Assembly (NCBI RefSeq): GCF_006503695.1
Contig: NZ_SBIK01000001.1
Span: 163,759 to 227,758, forward strand
DNA from: Tepidiphilus succinatimandens
GTDB taxonomy: Bacteria > Pseudomonadota > Gammaproteobacteria > Burkholderiales > Rhodocyclaceae
Direction of reading: 5' to 3'
DNA length: 64,000 nucleotides
In this document: positions 39,031-49,050 of the stretch, one piece after another
Position numbering within the stretch: position 1 is the first letter of the stretch
Layout of the letters: every line of letters begins with the position of its first letter
Program-made: the position numbers and the translations under genes
The notes under the pieces: generated by a model
Told to the model about the DNA's origin: nothing
Seen by the model: the letters and a program-made list of their open reading frames with translations, nothing else
Databases searched by the model: none

Positions 39031-40490
39031 ACGGGCGGCGCACCTGGCGCCCGCCCCTGCCCGCCGCCGTGCGCTTCATCCTCCTCATTCTCTTCGCCGC
39101 GCTTCCCTGGCTGGGGCCGGAGGACGTTCGCGCCGACACGCTCCCGCCGCCGGTGCGCGAAGCCCTGAACAAAGCGCAGGTGCCGCCCGAGGCCGTCTCC
39201 GTCCTCATCCAGCCCCTGGAAGGCGGCGCGCCGCTCCTGGCGGCGAACGAGACCGTGCCGCGCAACCCGGCCTCGGTGATGAAGCTCGTCACCACCTTCG
39301 CCGCCTACGAAACCTTCGGCGCCCAGCGCCGCTGGACGAGCCGCTTGGTGGCCCGCGGCCATGTGCTCGGTCAGGAGCTCGTGGGCGATCTGGTGCTGCA
39401 AAGCGACGGCGACCCTTACCTCACCGCCGAGCGGGCCTGGAAGCTGCTGCGCACGGCGCGCGCGCTGGGGATCCAGACCATCCGTGGACGGTTGAGGCTG
39501 GAGGCCGACGGGCTGCGCATCCCCCCGACCGACCCGTTCGCCTTCGACGGCGACGGCTATCGACCCTACAACACCCCCGCGAGCGCGGAACTGGTCAATT
39601 TCAACACGGTGATCGTGCAGATCCAGCCCTCTCCCGACGGCACGCGGGCACTCGCCACGCTGCACCCGCCGCTTGCCGGCGTGAACGTCGGCAACGCCCT
39701 GAAGATCGAGGCCGGCCTCTGCCCCGCCGACGTCGTCAAACGCCTCGAGACGGGTGTGCAGGAAGATGCGCAAGGCGTGGCGATCACCCTTTCCGGACGC
39801 TATCCGACGAGCTGCGGCATCCGCTGGCTCGGACTCTCGCCGCTACCCGCCGAGCGCTTCGCCTCGGCCATGCTCGAAGGCATCTGGCGCGAGCTCGGCG
39901 GCCGGCTGCTGCCCGCCGATGCGCCCGCCCCAGCCACAAGCGAATGGCTCGTGGCCAGCGACGACTCGCCCACGCTCACCGAGATCGCCTACCAGATGAA
40001 CAAGTGGTCGAGCAACCCGATCGCGCGCCAGCTCCTCGCCCTCGTCGGCGCGGCGCGCTCGCCCGAGGCGCCGGATCACGTCGCCGCCGGCGCGCAGGCC
40101 GTGCAGGCACTGCTCGCTGAAGCGGGGATCGATCGCCACGGCGTGGTACTGGAAAACGGCGCGGGGCTGTCGCGCGAAGAGCGCATCGCCGCTTCCGACC
40201 TCGCCCGCCTGCTGCAGACGGTCTGGAACCGTCCCTACGCGGCCGAATTCATCGCCACCCTGCCGGTGGCCGGGGTCGACGGCACCGCCCGGCGCCGCTT
40301 CAAGGACACCCCCATCCGCGAGTGGGCGCATGTGAAGACGGGGACGCTGCGCGACGTGCGCGCGATCGCCGGTTTTGCCCAGAGCCGCTCGGGACGGCGC
40401 TACGTGATCGTCGCCTTCGTCGAACACGCGAACGCGGCTCAGGCCGGCGACGTCCTCACCGCCCTCTTCGACTGGTTGTGGGAGCACTGA
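39027..40490 (+). CDS. dacB: D-alanyl-D-alanine carboxypeptidase/endopeptidase (PBP4 type)
   Basis: Periplasmic S13-family penicillin-binding protein that trims peptidoglycan peptides. The 487-residue precursor has a signal region (about 14-36), then the active-site motifs SVMK (Ser83, Lys86), SSN in MNKWSSNPIARQ and KTG in HVKTGTLRDV. Length and the large insert between motifs fit class C PBP4. Coupled to lysA by ATGA. Confidence 0.95.
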   Translation: MNGRRTWRPPLPAAVRFILLILFAALPWLGPEDVRADTLPPPVREALNKAQVPPEAVSVLIQPLEGGAPLLAANETVPRNPASVMKLVTTFAAYETFGAQRRWTSRLVARGHVLGQELVGDLVLQSDGDPYLTAERAWKLLRTARALGIQTIRGRLRLEADGLRIPPTDPFAFDGDGYRPYNTPASAELVNFNTVIVQIQPSPDGTRALATLHPPLAGVNVGNALKIEAGLCPADVVKRLETGVQEDAQGVAITLSGRYPTSCGIRWLGLSPLPAERFASAMLEGIWRELGGRLLPADAPAPATSEWLVASDDSPTLTEIAYQMNKWSSNPIARQLLALVGAARSPEAPDHVAAGAQAVQALLAEAGIDRHGVVLENGAGLSREERIAASDLARLLQTVWNRPYAAEFIATLPVAGVDGTARRRFKDTPIREWAHVKTGTLRDVRAIAGFAQSRSGRRYVIVAFVEHANAAQAGDVLTALFDWLWEH

Positions 40491-40561
40491 TTCCCATTGC
40501 ACCTCCGGCGCAGGTTGCGCCATAATCGCGCCCTGGCGCGTTCGCCCGAAAGGAAGTCCCG

Positions 40562-41863
40562 ATGCACCGATCGACCGTCCGCCGGCATCTCTGGTTGCGC
40601 ACATCCATGGCCCTCTACGGCGCGGCCGTCTTCGGCCTTGCAGTGGCCGCCCTCTCGGATCCCAACCCTTACGGGCGCAAGGCGGTGGTGGCGGAACTGC
40701 CGCCGATCACCCTCACCCCGCCCTCGTCGGGCGATGCCGCGCACGCTTACGTGATCCGCGAAGCCTTCCGCCGCGGCGAAACGCTGCCCGCCTTCCTCGA
40801 GCGCATCGGCGCCGAAGACGAAGCGCTGCTCGACTATACCTCGCTCGATGAAGAGGTCCGCGCCATCCAGCGCCAGCTGCGCGCGCACTCCACCGCCACG
40901 GTGCGCCTGCGCGCCGACGGTCAGGTCGATGCCCTGGTGCTGCCTCTGGTGAGCGGCGAGCGCGTCACCATCCGCCGCAGCGACGAGGGCTTTCGCCTCG
41001 AATCCCCGGCTCCAGAGACCGCCGGCAGTACCCATCCCTTCCTCGAGCTGCGCCAGGGCGTGATCACGCACTCGCTCTTTGCCACCGCCGCCGAGATCGG
41101 CATGCCGGATGCCATCGCCACCAAGCTCGCGGAGATCTTCGGTACCGAAATCGACTTCTCCCGCGACCTGCGCGAGGGCGACTCCTTCGCCGTCATCTAC
41201 GAAACCACGCTCGACGCCGAGGGGTTGCCGCAACCCGGCGAGATCGTGGCCGCCGAATTCGTCAATCAGGGCAAGCGCCACGTGGTACTGCGCCATACCG
41301 ATGCCGGCGGCAAGAGCGGCTACTACACCCCCGACGGCCGGGTGCTCGGCACCGGGTTCCTGCGCTATCCGCTGCAGTTCACCCGCGTGAGCTCGAGCTT
41401 CGGCGCCCGCTTCCACCCCATCAAGAAAGAATGGCGCCACCACGCCGGCACCGACTTTGCTGCCGCCCCCGGCACGCCGGTGATGGCCGCTTCCGACGGC
41501 GTGGTGAAGTTCGCCGGCTGGCAGAATGGCTACGGCAACTTCGTGCTCATCGAGCACCGCAGCGGCTATGCCACCGGCTACGGCCACCTCAAAGGCTTCG
41601 AACCGGGCCTCAAGGCGGGCAAGCGCGTGTCGCAGGGCGACGTGATCGGCTACGTGGGTTCCACCGGCTGGGCCACCGGACCGCATCTGCACTACGAGGT
41701 GCGCATCGGCGGCAAGGCGCAAGATCCGCTCAAGATCGCCCTGCCCGCGCCCGAGCCGCTGCCTGCGCGCGAGCTCGCCCGATTCCGTCAGGAAACGGGG
41801 CCGCTGCTCGATAAACTCGCGCTGCTCACGCGCACACCGACCGAAGTCGCCGCGGCCGATTGA
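40562..41863 (+). CDS. M23-family murein DD-endopeptidase
   Basis: A 433-residue peptidoglycan hydrolase of the MepM type: N-terminal membrane anchor (about 12-32), an OapA/LysM-like region (AFRRGETLPAFLERIG), and a LytM domain (about 280-400) with zinc ligands HHAGTDFAA and HLHYEVRIGG. Likely periplasmic, opening cross-links during growth. TTGCAC at 40497 and CATAAT at 40521 with 18 bases between are a possible own promoter. Convergent with rfbC, 9 bases between stops. Confidence 0.92.
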   Translation: MHRSTVRRHLWLRTSMALYGAAVFGLAVAALSDPNPYGRKAVVAELPPITLTPPSSGDAAHAYVIREAFRRGETLPAFLERIGAEDEALLDYTSLDEEVRAIQRQLRAHSTATVRLRADGQVDALVLPLVSGERVTIRRSDEGFRLESPAPETAGSTHPFLELRQGVITHSLFATAAEIGMPDAIATKLAEIFGTEIDFSRDLREGDSFAVIYETTLDAEGLPQPGEIVAAEFVNQGKRHVVLRHTDAGGKSGYYTPDGRVLGTGFLRYPLQFTRVSSSFGARFHPIKKEWRHHAGTDFAAAPGTPVMAASDGVVKFAGWQNGYGNFVLIEHRSGYATGYGHLKGFEPGLKAGKRVSQGDVIGYVGSTGWATGPHLHYEVRIGGKAQDPLKIALPAPEPLPARELARFRQETGPLLDKLALLTRTPTEVAAAD

Positions 41864-41872
41864 GGCGAGGGT

Positions 41873-42427
41873 TCAGTCGAAGCCTTCGGCTTCGGCCAAG
41901 AGCGGCGCCGCACGGTCCTTGTCCGAGACGATGGGCTCGATCCCCAGATCCGGCCAGGCAATCGCCAGCGTCGGATCGTCGTAGCGCAGCGAGCGGTCAC
42001 ACTGCGGCGCGTAGTAGTCGGTGGTCTTGTAGAGGAGCCGCGCGTACTCGGAAAGCGCGAGAAAGCCGTGGGCGAAGCCGGGCGGGATCCACAGCTGGCG
42101 CTTGTTCTCGTCGGAGAGCTCGGCGGCCACCCAGCGCCCGAAAGAGGGCGAGCTTCGGCGCAGGTCGACGGCCACGTCGAACACCGCCCCCTCGGCGCAG
42201 CGCACCAGTTTCCCTTGCGCGTGCGGCGGCAGCTGGTAGTGCAGGCCGCGCAGCACACCGCGGCGCGAGCGCGATTCGTTGTCCTGCACGAACTCGACAT
42301 CGACCCCCGTGGCGGCGAAGAATGCGCGCCGCGTGTAGACCTCGAAGAAATAGCCGCGTGCATCGCCATGCACCCGCGGCTCGAGGAGGATCACCTCGGG
42401 GATCTCCAGTGCCGTCGCGCGCATCAC
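41873..42427 (-). CDS. rfbC: dTDP-4-dehydrorhamnose 3,5-epimerase
   Basis: Third step of dTDP-L-rhamnose synthesis. The 184-residue cupin has [39 protein letters not shown] with the catalytic His, and [15 protein letters not shown]. Last gene of the minus-strand rfbB-D-A-C order; start overlaps the rfbA stop by ATGA. Confidence 0.96.
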   Translation of the reverse strand: MMRATALEIPEVILLEPRVHGDARGYFFEVYTRRAFFAATGVDVEFVQDNESRSRRGVLRGLHYQLPPHAQGKLVRCAEGAVFDVAVDLRRSSPSFGRWVAAELSDENKRQLWIPPGFAHGFLALSEYARLLYKTTDYYAPQCDRSLRYDDPTLAIAWPDLGIEPIVSDKDRAAPLLAEAEGFD

Positions 42428-43323
42428 AGCGCCTCCCGCCCGTGTTCCAGGAGCTGGCGCAGGTAGCGCCCGTAGCCGCTCTTGCCCAGCCGCTCGGCCT
42501 GGCGCAGGAGCCCCTCGTCGTCGATCCAGCCCTGCATCCAGGCGATTTCTTCCAGGCAGGCGATCTTCAGCCCCTGACGCCGCTCGATGGTGGCGATGAA
42601 CTGCCCGGCTTCGAGCAGCGAATCGTGCGTTCCCGTGTCGAACCAGGCATAGCCGCGCCCCATGAGTTCGACCGCGAGCCGCCCTTCCTGCAGGTAGCTG
42701 CGGTTGAGGTCGGTGATCTCGAGCTCGCCGCGCGCCGAAGGGCGCAGCGCCCGCGCGCGCTCGACCACGCTGCCATCGTAGAAGTAGAGCCCCGTGACGG
42801 CGTAGTTCGACTTGGGACGGGCGGGTTTCTCCTCGATGTCGATCACGCGCCCGGTGGCGTCGAAGGCGACCACGCCATAGCGCTCCGGATCCTGCACGTG
42901 GTAGGCGAAGACGGTGGCGCCCCGTTCGCGCGCGTCCGCCGCCCGCAGCAGCTGCGGCAGGTCGTGGCCGTAGAAGAGATTGTCGCCCAGCACCAGGGCC
43001 GAAGGCGCGCCGGCAAGGAAATGCTCGCCGATGAGGAAAGCCTGCGCGAGCCCGTCGGGCGAGGGCTGCTCGGCGTAGGACAAGGACAGCCCCCAGGCGC
43101 TGCCATCGCCCAGGAGCTGGGCGAAGCGCGGCGTATCCTGGGGCGTGGAGATCACCAGGATGTCGCGGATGCCGGCGAGCATCAGGGTAGACAGCGGATA
43201 GTAGATCATCGGCTTGTCGTAGACCGGCAGCAGCTGCTTGGAGACGGCGAGCGTCGAGGGATAGAGCCGGGTGCCGGAACCGCCGGCGAGGATGAGGCCC
43301 TTGCGTGCAGAAGTCGGATTCAT
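42424..43323 (-). CDS. rfbA: glucose-1-phosphate thymidylyltransferase
   Basis: First step of dTDP-rhamnose synthesis: makes dTDP-glucose. The 299-residue nucleotidyltransferase has [39 protein letters not shown] and [25 protein letters not shown] at 43323 is the family start; the open frame upstream is a shadow of rfbD. It begins 10 bases after rfbD. Confidence 0.97.
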   Translation of the reverse strand: MNPTSARKGLILAGGSGTRLYPSTLAVSKQLLPVYDKPMIYYPLSTLMLAGIRDILVISTPQDTPRFAQLLGDGSAWGLSLSYAEQPSPDGLAQAFLIGEHFLAGAPSALVLGDNLFYGHDLPQLLRAADARERGATVFAYHVQDPERYGVVAFDATGRVIDIEEKPARPKSNYAVTGLYFYDGSVVERARALRPSARGELEITDLNRSYLQEGRLAVELMGRGYAWFDTGTHDSLLEAGQFIATIERRQGLKIACLEEIAWMQGWIDDEGLLRQAERLGKSGYGRYLRQLLEHGREAL

Positions 43324-43333
43324 GGCGGATGCG

Positions 43334-44245
43334 TCAATGGGGAAGAAGGGAGAGCGGCTCGGCGAGCACGGCCACCGTGCGCGCCACTTCGTCCTGCCAC
43401 GGCGGCAGGCGCAGGCCGAAGGTGGTGGCAAGCCGCGTGGTATCGAGGCGCGAATTGGCCGGGCGCGGCGCCGCGGTCGGATAGTCGGCGCTCGCGATCG
43501 GCTCGAGCGCTTCGAGTGCGAGCGGCCAGCCGGACTCGCGCGCGCGCTCGAAGACGAAGGCGGCGTAGTCGTACCAGCTGGTCTCGCCGGTGGGGGCGAG
43601 GTGGTAAAGACCAGAGGGACAGGTATCAGGCGCAGTGCGCAGGCGGCGCACGAGCTCGGCGCTCACCTCGGCGGCAAGCCCGGTACCGGTGGGCGCGCCC
43701 ACCTGGTCGGCCACCACGCGCAGCACGCGCCGGCTCGCGCCCAGGCGCAGCATGGTCTTGAGGAAATTGGCGCCGTGCAACCCATAGAGCCAGCTCACCC
43801 GCAGGATGAGGGCACGGGCACCGCTTTCGAGCACCGCTTCTTCCCCGGAGCGCTTGCTGCGGCCGTAGGCGTTCACCGGATGGGGCGCGTCGTCCTCGCG
43901 CCAGGGGCGGCTCCCCGTACCGTCGAAGACGTAGTCGGTGGAATAGTGGATGAGCCACGCCCCGTGCGCCGCTGCCCAGCGGGCGAGCTCGCCGGGCAGC
44001 TCGGCGTTGAGCCGCCAGGCGAGCGCCGTCTGCGTCTCGGCCTGGTCCACCGCGGTGTAGGCCGCGGCATTGACGATGCCCTGCGGGCGCAGGGCGTCGA
44101 GCCGCGCGCGCAGCGCCGCTGCGTCGCCGAGATCGAGCTCGGCGCGCGAAGGCGCCACGAGCGGGGCCTGCAGCGCGAGGAGCGGGGCGAGCGCCCAGCC
44201 GAGCTGGCCGCTTCCCCCCAGCAAGAGGATGGGTGCCTCGCTCAT
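43334..44245 (-). CDS. rfbD: dTDP-4-dehydrorhamnose reductase
   Basis: Last step of dTDP-L-rhamnose synthesis, NAD(P)H dependent. The 303-residue short-chain dehydrogenase has [33 protein letters not shown], and the catalytic YGRSK (YxxxK). ATG at 44245 overlaps the rfbB stop by ATGA. The rhamnose produced probably enters O-antigen or another surface glycan; no glycosyltransferase cluster lies nearby. Confidence 0.96.
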   Translation of the reverse strand: MSEAPILLLGGSGQLGWALAPLLALQAPLVAPSRAELDLGDAAALRARLDALRPQGIVNAAAYTAVDQAETQTALAWRLNAELPGELARWAAAHGAWLIHYSTDYVFDGTGSRPWREDDAPHPVNAYGRSKRSGEEAVLESGARALILRVSWLYGLHGANFLKTMLRLGASRRVLRVVADQVGAPTGTGLAAEVSAELVRRLRTAPDTCPSGLYHLAPTGETSWYDYAAFVFERARESGWPLALEALEPIASADYPTAAPRPANSRLDTTRLATTFGLRLPPWQDEVARTVAVLAEPLSLLPH

Positions 44246-45324
44246 CGCGCCTGGGCCGGCAAGGACGCGCCGTAGTGGCACGACAGCCACTCGCGGTAGG
44301 CGCCGGAGGTGACGTGCTCGACCCAGTCGCGGTGCGCGAGATACCAGCGCACCGTCTTCTCGATGCCGGTATCGAAAGTCTCGGCCGGCCGCCAGCCCAG
44401 TTCGCGCTCGATCTTGCGCGCGTCGATCGCGTAGCGCCGGTCATGCCCCGGACGGTCGGCGACGAAGGTAATCTGCTCGGCGTAAGAGCGGCCGTCGGCG
44501 CGCGGCGCGAGCGTATCGAGCCAGCGGCACAAGGTGTGCACCACTTCGAGGTTGGTGCGCTCGTTCCAGCCGCCGATGTTGTAGGTCTGCCCCGGCTGGC
44601 CGGCTTCCAGCACGCGCCGCAGCGCCGCGGTGTGATCGCCCACGTAGAGCCAGTCGCGCACCTGACGGCCGTCGCCGTAGATGGGGAGCGGCTCGCCGGC
44701 GAGCGCGCGCGTCAGGCACAGCGGGATGAGCTTTTCCGGAAACTGGTAGGGGCCGTAGTTGTTGGAGCAGTTGGTGGTGATCGTCGGCAGGCCGTAGGTG
44801 TGATGGAACGCACGCACGAAGTGGTCCGCCCCGGCCTTGCTCGCCGCGTACGGAGAATTGGGCGCGTAGGGCGTGGTTTCGGTGAAGGGCGGATCGTCCG
44901 GGCCGAGCGTGCCATAGACTTCGTCGGTGGAGACGTTCACGAAGCGAAAGGCCGAGCGATCGGGTTCGGGCAAGCACTCCCAATGCGCGCGCGCCGCCTC
45001 CAGCAGCCGCAAGGTGCCCAGCACGTTGGTGCGCGCGAACGCCTCGGGCCCGTGGATGGAGCGATCGACGTGCGATTCGGCGGCGAAATGCACGATGGCG
45101 CGCACCCGGTGTTGGGAGAGCAGGCGACGCACGAGGTCCTGATCGGTGATGTCGCCGTGCACGAAGACGTGGCGCGCATCGCCCTCGAGCGCGGCAAGGT
45201 TTTCCAGGTTGCCGGCGTAGGTGAGCGCGTCGAGATTGACGAGAGGTTCGTCGTGTCGCGCGAGCCAGTCGAGCACGAAGTTGCTGCCGATGAAGCCGGC
45301 GCCGCCGGTCACGAGGATCGTCAT
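44242..45324 (-). CDS. rfbB: dTDP-glucose 4,6-dehydratase
   Basis: Second step of dTDP-rhamnose synthesis. The 360-residue extended SDR has TGGAGFIGSNFVLDW, the catalytic triad region STDEVYGTL and YAASKAGADHFVRAF, and NCSNNYGPYQFPEKLIPL. First gene of the rfbBDAC unit. An extended -10 motif TGGTATCAT at 45360-45352, next to the clsB stop, may drive it. Confidence 0.97.
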   Translation of the reverse strand: MTILVTGGAGFIGSNFVLDWLARHDEPLVNLDALTYAGNLENLAALEGDARHVFVHGDITDQDLVRRLLSQHRVRAIVHFAAESHVDRSIHGPEAFARTNVLGTLRLLEAARAHWECLPEPDRSAFRFVNVSTDEVYGTLGPDDPPFTETTPYAPNSPYAASKAGADHFVRAFHHTYGLPTITTNCSNNYGPYQFPEKLIPLCLTRALAGEPLPIYGDGRQVRDWLYVGDHTAALRRVLEAGQPGQTYNIGGWNERTNLEVVHTLCRWLDTLAPRADGRSYAEQITFVADRPGHDRRYAIDARKIERELGWRPAETFDTGIEKTVRWYLAHRDWVEHVTSGAYREWLSCHYGASLPAQAR

Positions 45325-45363
45325 GGTCGGTAGGGATCGCGGAAAAGCGCGATGATACCAGCC

Positions 45364-46542
45364 TCAGCCTTCCATGTCGCGCGTGTAGCCCGCCCAGCCG
45401 ATGATGAGCCGCACCCAGCCGAGCACCACCCAGCTGAGCGCCTTGCGCCAGCGGGGCAACCGGGCGAAGCCCTCTTCGTCGAGCCGCACCGCGCCCTGCG
45501 CCACATGCTGCTCGAGCCGCGCGCGCAGCTCCGCGCTGAAGCCGAGGTCGTCGACCCACACGTTGGCCTCGCGCGCCATGAAGAGGCTGAAGGGGTCGAT
45601 GTTGCTCGAACCCACCGTGGCATAGCGATCGTCGAACACCGCCACCTTGGCGTGCATCTCGGTGGCATGGTATTCCCACAGCTCGACGCCCTGGCGCAGC
45701 AGCCAGGGATAGAGGGCGCGCGTGGCCTGCGACAGGATGGGATGGTCGCTCAGTCCCTGCAGGACGAGGCGCACCCGCACGCCGCGCGCCGTGCAGGCCG
45801 CGAGCGCCCGGCGAAAGCGTTTGCCGGGGAAGAAATAGGCGCAGGCGATCCACACCTCCTTTCGGGCGCGGGCGAGCATGTGCAGATAGGCGTTCTCGAT
45901 GTCGTGGCGATGGCGCCAGTTGTCGCGCAGCACCAGGACGGCGCGATGCGGCCCGGCCGGGCCGTCGTGCGCGGCACGCGCCACGAGGCGGGGCGGGCGG
46001 CGCCGGCCATTCGTCCAGCACACCAGGCGCCACAGCCGCTGCATCGCCTGCTGCACCGAACGCACGAGCGGCCCCTCGATTCGAACCGCATAATCCCATC
46101 GCGGCAGACGGATCCGGCGCCCGGGCAGGCGGGTGAAATCGGAAAGGATGTTGATGCCGCCGACGAAGGCGACTCGCCCATCGCAACAGGCGAGCTTGCG
46201 GTGCAGGCGCCGCAGGCGACGGCGCCGCGGGATGAACCAGGGGCCGCGCAGCGGGCGATAGACCTCGACTTCGACGCCGGCGGCGGCCACCCCGTGCATG
46301 CGATGGACGATGAAATCGCGGGCGCCGAAGCCGTCTACCAGCAAATACACGCGCACACCGCGCGCCGCCGCCCGCACCAGCGCCGCGAGCACCGCCTCGC
46401 CGATCTCGTCGCACTCGAAGATGTAGGTCTCGAGCCGCACCTCCTCGCGCGCCGCATCGATCGCCCGTAGCAGCGCGGGAAAGAATTCCGCGCCGTTCTC
46501 CAGCAGCTGCAGACGGTTACCGGGCAGGAAATCCAGGGCCAT
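45364..46542 (-). CDS. clsB: cardiolipin synthase B
   Basis: Phospholipase-D-family enzyme making cardiolipin (or phosphatidylglycerol by transphosphatidylation). The 392-residue protein has two HKD motifs, HRKLACCDGRVAFVGGIN near residue 113 and HAKVAVFDDRYATVGSSNID near residue 293. It has no N-terminal membrane spans, typical of ClsB, and a C-terminal hydrophobic segment. Upstream lies an EEP-family gene, the same pairing as E. coli clsB-ybhP. Confidence 0.93.
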   Translation of the reverse strand: MALDFLPGNRLQLLENGAEFFPALLRAIDAAREEVRLETYIFECDEIGEAVLAALVRAAARGVRVYLLVDGFGARDFIVHRMHGVAAAGVEVEVYRPLRGPWFIPRRRRLRRLHRKLACCDGRVAFVGGINILSDFTRLPGRRIRLPRWDYAVRIEGPLVRSVQQAMQRLWRLVCWTNGRRRPPRLVARAAHDGPAGPHRAVLVLRDNWRHRHDIENAYLHMLARARKEVWIACAYFFPGKRFRRALAACTARGVRVRLVLQGLSDHPILSQATRALYPWLLRQGVELWEYHATEMHAKVAVFDDRYATVGSSNIDPFSLFMAREANVWVDDLGFSAELRARLEQHVAQGAVRLDEEGFARLPRWRKALSWVVLGWVRLIIGWAGYTRDMEG

Positions 46543-46581
46543 CGTCCGGCCCCTCGGCCAGGAAGCGGTGCGGCGGCGCGC

Positions 46582-47451
46582 TCATCCGCCCTCCAGGGCG
46601 AGATCGACCACGAGCGGCAGATGGTCGGACAAGTGCGACCACGGCCGCCCGCGCGGCACCTGGGCCGCGTGCACCTCGCAGCCACGCACGTAGAGCCGGT
46701 CGAGCCGGCCGAAGGCCAGGCCGCGCGCCGGGTAGGTGCGCGGCGGCGCACGGCGACCGACGGCAGCGAAGGCGTCTTCCAGACCCAGGGGCGCGGCGAG
46801 GAGTTCCTCCGCCTCCCGCCCCCAATCGTTGAAATCCCCGCCCACGACGATCGGCGAGCGCGGCGGCAAGCCGGCGATCAGCTCCCGCAAGCGTTCGAGC
46901 TGCATCCGGCGCCAGCGCGCCCGCAGGCCCAGATGGACGCAGAAGACGTGCAGGCAAAGGCCATGCGGCAAAACCATGGCGCAATGCAGGATGCCGCGGC
47001 GCTCCCAGCGGTGCGCCGAGACGTCGTGATTGGCCCAGTCCTGTACCGGAAAGCGCGACAGCACGGCGTTGCCATGATGCCCCAGCTCATGGAAGAGGTT
47101 ACCGCCGTAGATGCGCTCGGGCCAGTGTTCAGCGCCGAGATAGTGATGCTGCGGCTGGGCAGGCCAAAGGGGATGGCGCTGCGCGTGTCCAAGATGCGCC
47201 CCTTGAACTTCCTGCAGCAGCACGAGGTCTGGGCCAAGCTCGCGCAGCGCCTCGCGCATCTCGGCGATGGTCAGGTGGCGGTTGAACGGCCCCCAACCCT
47301 TGTGGATGTTGTAGCTGACCACACGCAACGCCACCCCCGCCTGCCTCGCCCCGGCAGGAACGAGCTGGCGCGGATCTTCCAATGGCGCGCGCCAAGAGCG
47401 CCACCGCCCCCAGAGTTTCTGCCGTTTTTCTGCAATCATCGGAACGTTCAT
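46582..47451 (-). CDS. endonuclease/exonuclease/phosphatase-family protein (YbhP-like)
   Basis: A 289-residue DNase I-like-fold protein. Motifs: LRVVSYNIHKGWG, LLQEVQG with the catalytic Glu, GGDFNDWGR and the terminal SHLSDHLPLVVDLAL with the catalytic Asp-His pair. Paired with clsB as ybhP is in E. coli, so a phosphodiesterase role in lipid metabolism is possible, but the substrate is unknown. The start at 47451 overlaps the nadA stop by ATGA. Confidence 0.9.
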   Translation of the reverse strand: MNVPMIAEKRQKLWGRWRSWRAPLEDPRQLVPAGARQAGVALRVVSYNIHKGWGPFNRHLTIAEMREALRELGPDLVLLQEVQGAHLGHAQRHPLWPAQPQHHYLGAEHWPERIYGGNLFHELGHHGNAVLSRFPVQDWANHDVSAHRWERRGILHCAMVLPHGLCLHVFCVHLGLRARWRRMQLERLRELIAGLPPRSPIVVGGDFNDWGREAEELLAAPLGLEDAFAAVGRRAPPRTYPARGLAFGRLDRLYVRGCEVHAAQVPRGRPWSHLSDHLPLVVDLALEGG

Positions 47452-48560
47452 GTGGCCGAGAGCATCCGCTCGAGCGCCACTTTCGCCCATTGCGCGACCT
47501 CCCCGGGCACGGCGATGCGATTGACCACCCGCCCCTGAACCAGATTGTCGAGCGTCCAGGCGAGGTGCTGCGGGTCGATGCGCTGCATCGTCGAGCACAT
47601 GCACACCACGCCGCCCATGAACTGCACCGTCTTGCCCTGCGGAGCCATCTCCTCGGCCAGGCGGCTCACCAGGTTGAACTCGGTGCCCACCAGCCATTCG
47701 GTGCCGGCCGGCGCCGCGCGCACCGTGCTCTGGATGAATTCGGTCGAACCGACGTAATCGGAGGCGAGGCACACCTCGAAGGCGCACTCCGGGTGCGAGA
47801 TGACGTAGCCCTGGGGATGCCTGGCGCGCCAGCGCTCGATCTGCGCCTTGGTAAACATCTGATGCACCGAACAATGCCCTTTCCACAGCAGGATGGTAGC
47901 CCGCCTGATCTGCTCCGGGCTCAAACCGCCGTAGGGCAGGTCGGGATCCCACACCAGCATGTCTTCCAGCGGGATGCCGCGCTGGTGGCCGGTCCAGCGT
48001 CCCAGATGCTGGTCGGGAAAGAAGAGGAGCTTGGGGCGGCGCGCCAGCGCCCACTCCATGATGTGCGGCGCATTGGTCGAGGTGCACACGATGCCGCCGT
48101 GGCGGCCGCAGAACGCCTTGAGATCGGCCGCGGAATTGATGTACGTGACCGGCGTATAGACCTCGGCCGGATCGCCGTCGAGCACCTCGCCCAGTTCACG
48201 CCAGGCGCGCGTCACCTTGGCGAGATCGGCCATGTCGGCCATGGAACAGCCGGCGGCCAGATCCGGCAGGATCGCCACCTGCTCGGGCTGCGACAGGATG
48301 TCCGCGACCTCGGCCATGAAATGCACGCCGCAGAAGACGATGTAGCGCGAGGAAGTCTGTGCGGCGAGCCGGGCGAGCTTGAGCGAATCGCCGGTGAGAT
48401 CGGCGTGCCGATAGACGTCGGCGCGCTGATAGTGGTGGCACAGGATCACCGCCTCCTCGCCCAGCCGCGATCGCGCCGCGAGGATGCGCTCCTGCGCCTG
48501 CTCGTCGCTCATCGCGGCATAAGGCGCGAATGGCAAAGATTTCTCGAGGACCGTCGTCAT
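47448..48560 (-). CDS. nadA: quinolinate synthase A
   Basis: Fe-S enzyme condensing iminoaspartate with dihydroxyacetone phosphate to quinolinate in NAD synthesis. The 370-residue protein has CHHYQRADVYRHAD, the cluster cysteines in FCGVHFMAE, CTSTNAPHI and VVCMCSTM, and YVISHPECAFEV. The frame is open to 48743, but GGGAGGAG directly precedes the ATG at 48560. No nadB or nadC neighbours are present. Confidence 0.96.
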   Translation of the reverse strand: MTTVLEKSLPFAPYAAMSDEQAQERILAARSRLGEEAVILCHHYQRADVYRHADLTGDSLKLARLAAQTSSRYIVFCGVHFMAEVADILSQPEQVAILPDLAAGCSMADMADLAKVTRAWRELGEVLDGDPAEVYTPVTYINSAADLKAFCGRHGGIVCTSTNAPHIMEWALARRPKLLFFPDQHLGRWTGHQRGIPLEDMLVWDPDLPYGGLSPEQIRRATILLWKGHCSVHQMFTKAQIERWRARHPQGYVISHPECAFEVCLASDYVGSTEFIQSTVRAAPAGTEWLVGTEFNLVSRLAEEMAPQGKTVQFMGGVVCMCSTMQRIDPQHLAWTLDNLVQGRVVNRIAVPGEVAQWAKVALERMLSAT

Positions 48561-48585
48561 CTCCTCCCTCCCAAAGGGTAGTGAT

Positions 48586-49050
48586 TCAACTCTGCACCCA
48601 CGGCAGACCGTGGAACTTCCATCCGCCCACCGTGCCGCGATGGCCGGCGGCGTCTTTCGCGCCCTCGAAGCCTTCGAGCACGTTGTAACACGAAGTAAAA
48701 CCGGCCGCCGTAGCCACACGCGCCGCCTGATCGGAACGGCCACCCGAGCGACACAAGAACATCACCAAGGACTCGGGGTCGACCTGGGCCCGAAGGTGGG
48801 TGACAAAATCGGGATTCGGCATCAAGTCGGGATAGTGTAGCCATTCGATCTCCACGGCACCGGGAATACGGCCTACCCAATCCCACTCGGCGCGGGTACG
48901 GCAATCGACGAGTACCGCGCCGGGCGCCGTTTGCCACACCAAAAACGCCTCGGGGGGCGTCAAAGCCCCGGCGTAGGGCAGGCCGAAGCGCTCGGCGCGC
49001 TCGCCGGCAAGCGCTAGAATATCGTGCAGATTTCCCACGGCGTCCTCCAT
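48586..49050 (-). CDS. rhodanese-like domain protein
   Basis: A 154-residue single-domain rhodanese with the sulfur-accepting Cys100 in MFLCRSGGRSDQAA, plus VLVDCRTRAEWDWVGRIPGA. The final KFHGLPW is a conserved tail of this subgroup. It may hand persulfide sulfur to acceptors or have a signalling role. The start codon at 49050 shares CATG with the start of the divergent CDF gene. A TATACT hexamer at 49069-49064 on this strand would give a very short leader. Confidence 0.88.
   Translation of the reverse strand: MEDAVGNLHDILALAGERAERFGLPYAGALTPPEAFLVWQTAPGAVLVDCRTRAEWDWVGRIPGAVEIEWLHYPDLMPNPDFVTHLRAQVDPESLVMFLCRSGGRSDQAARVATAAGFTSCYNVLEGFEGAKDAAGHRGTVGGWKFHGLPWVQS

Noticed and set aside
45336-45353. 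ATCGCG stem between rfbB and clsB as a terminator
   Set aside because: Six base pairs only, no T-run; more likely incidental.
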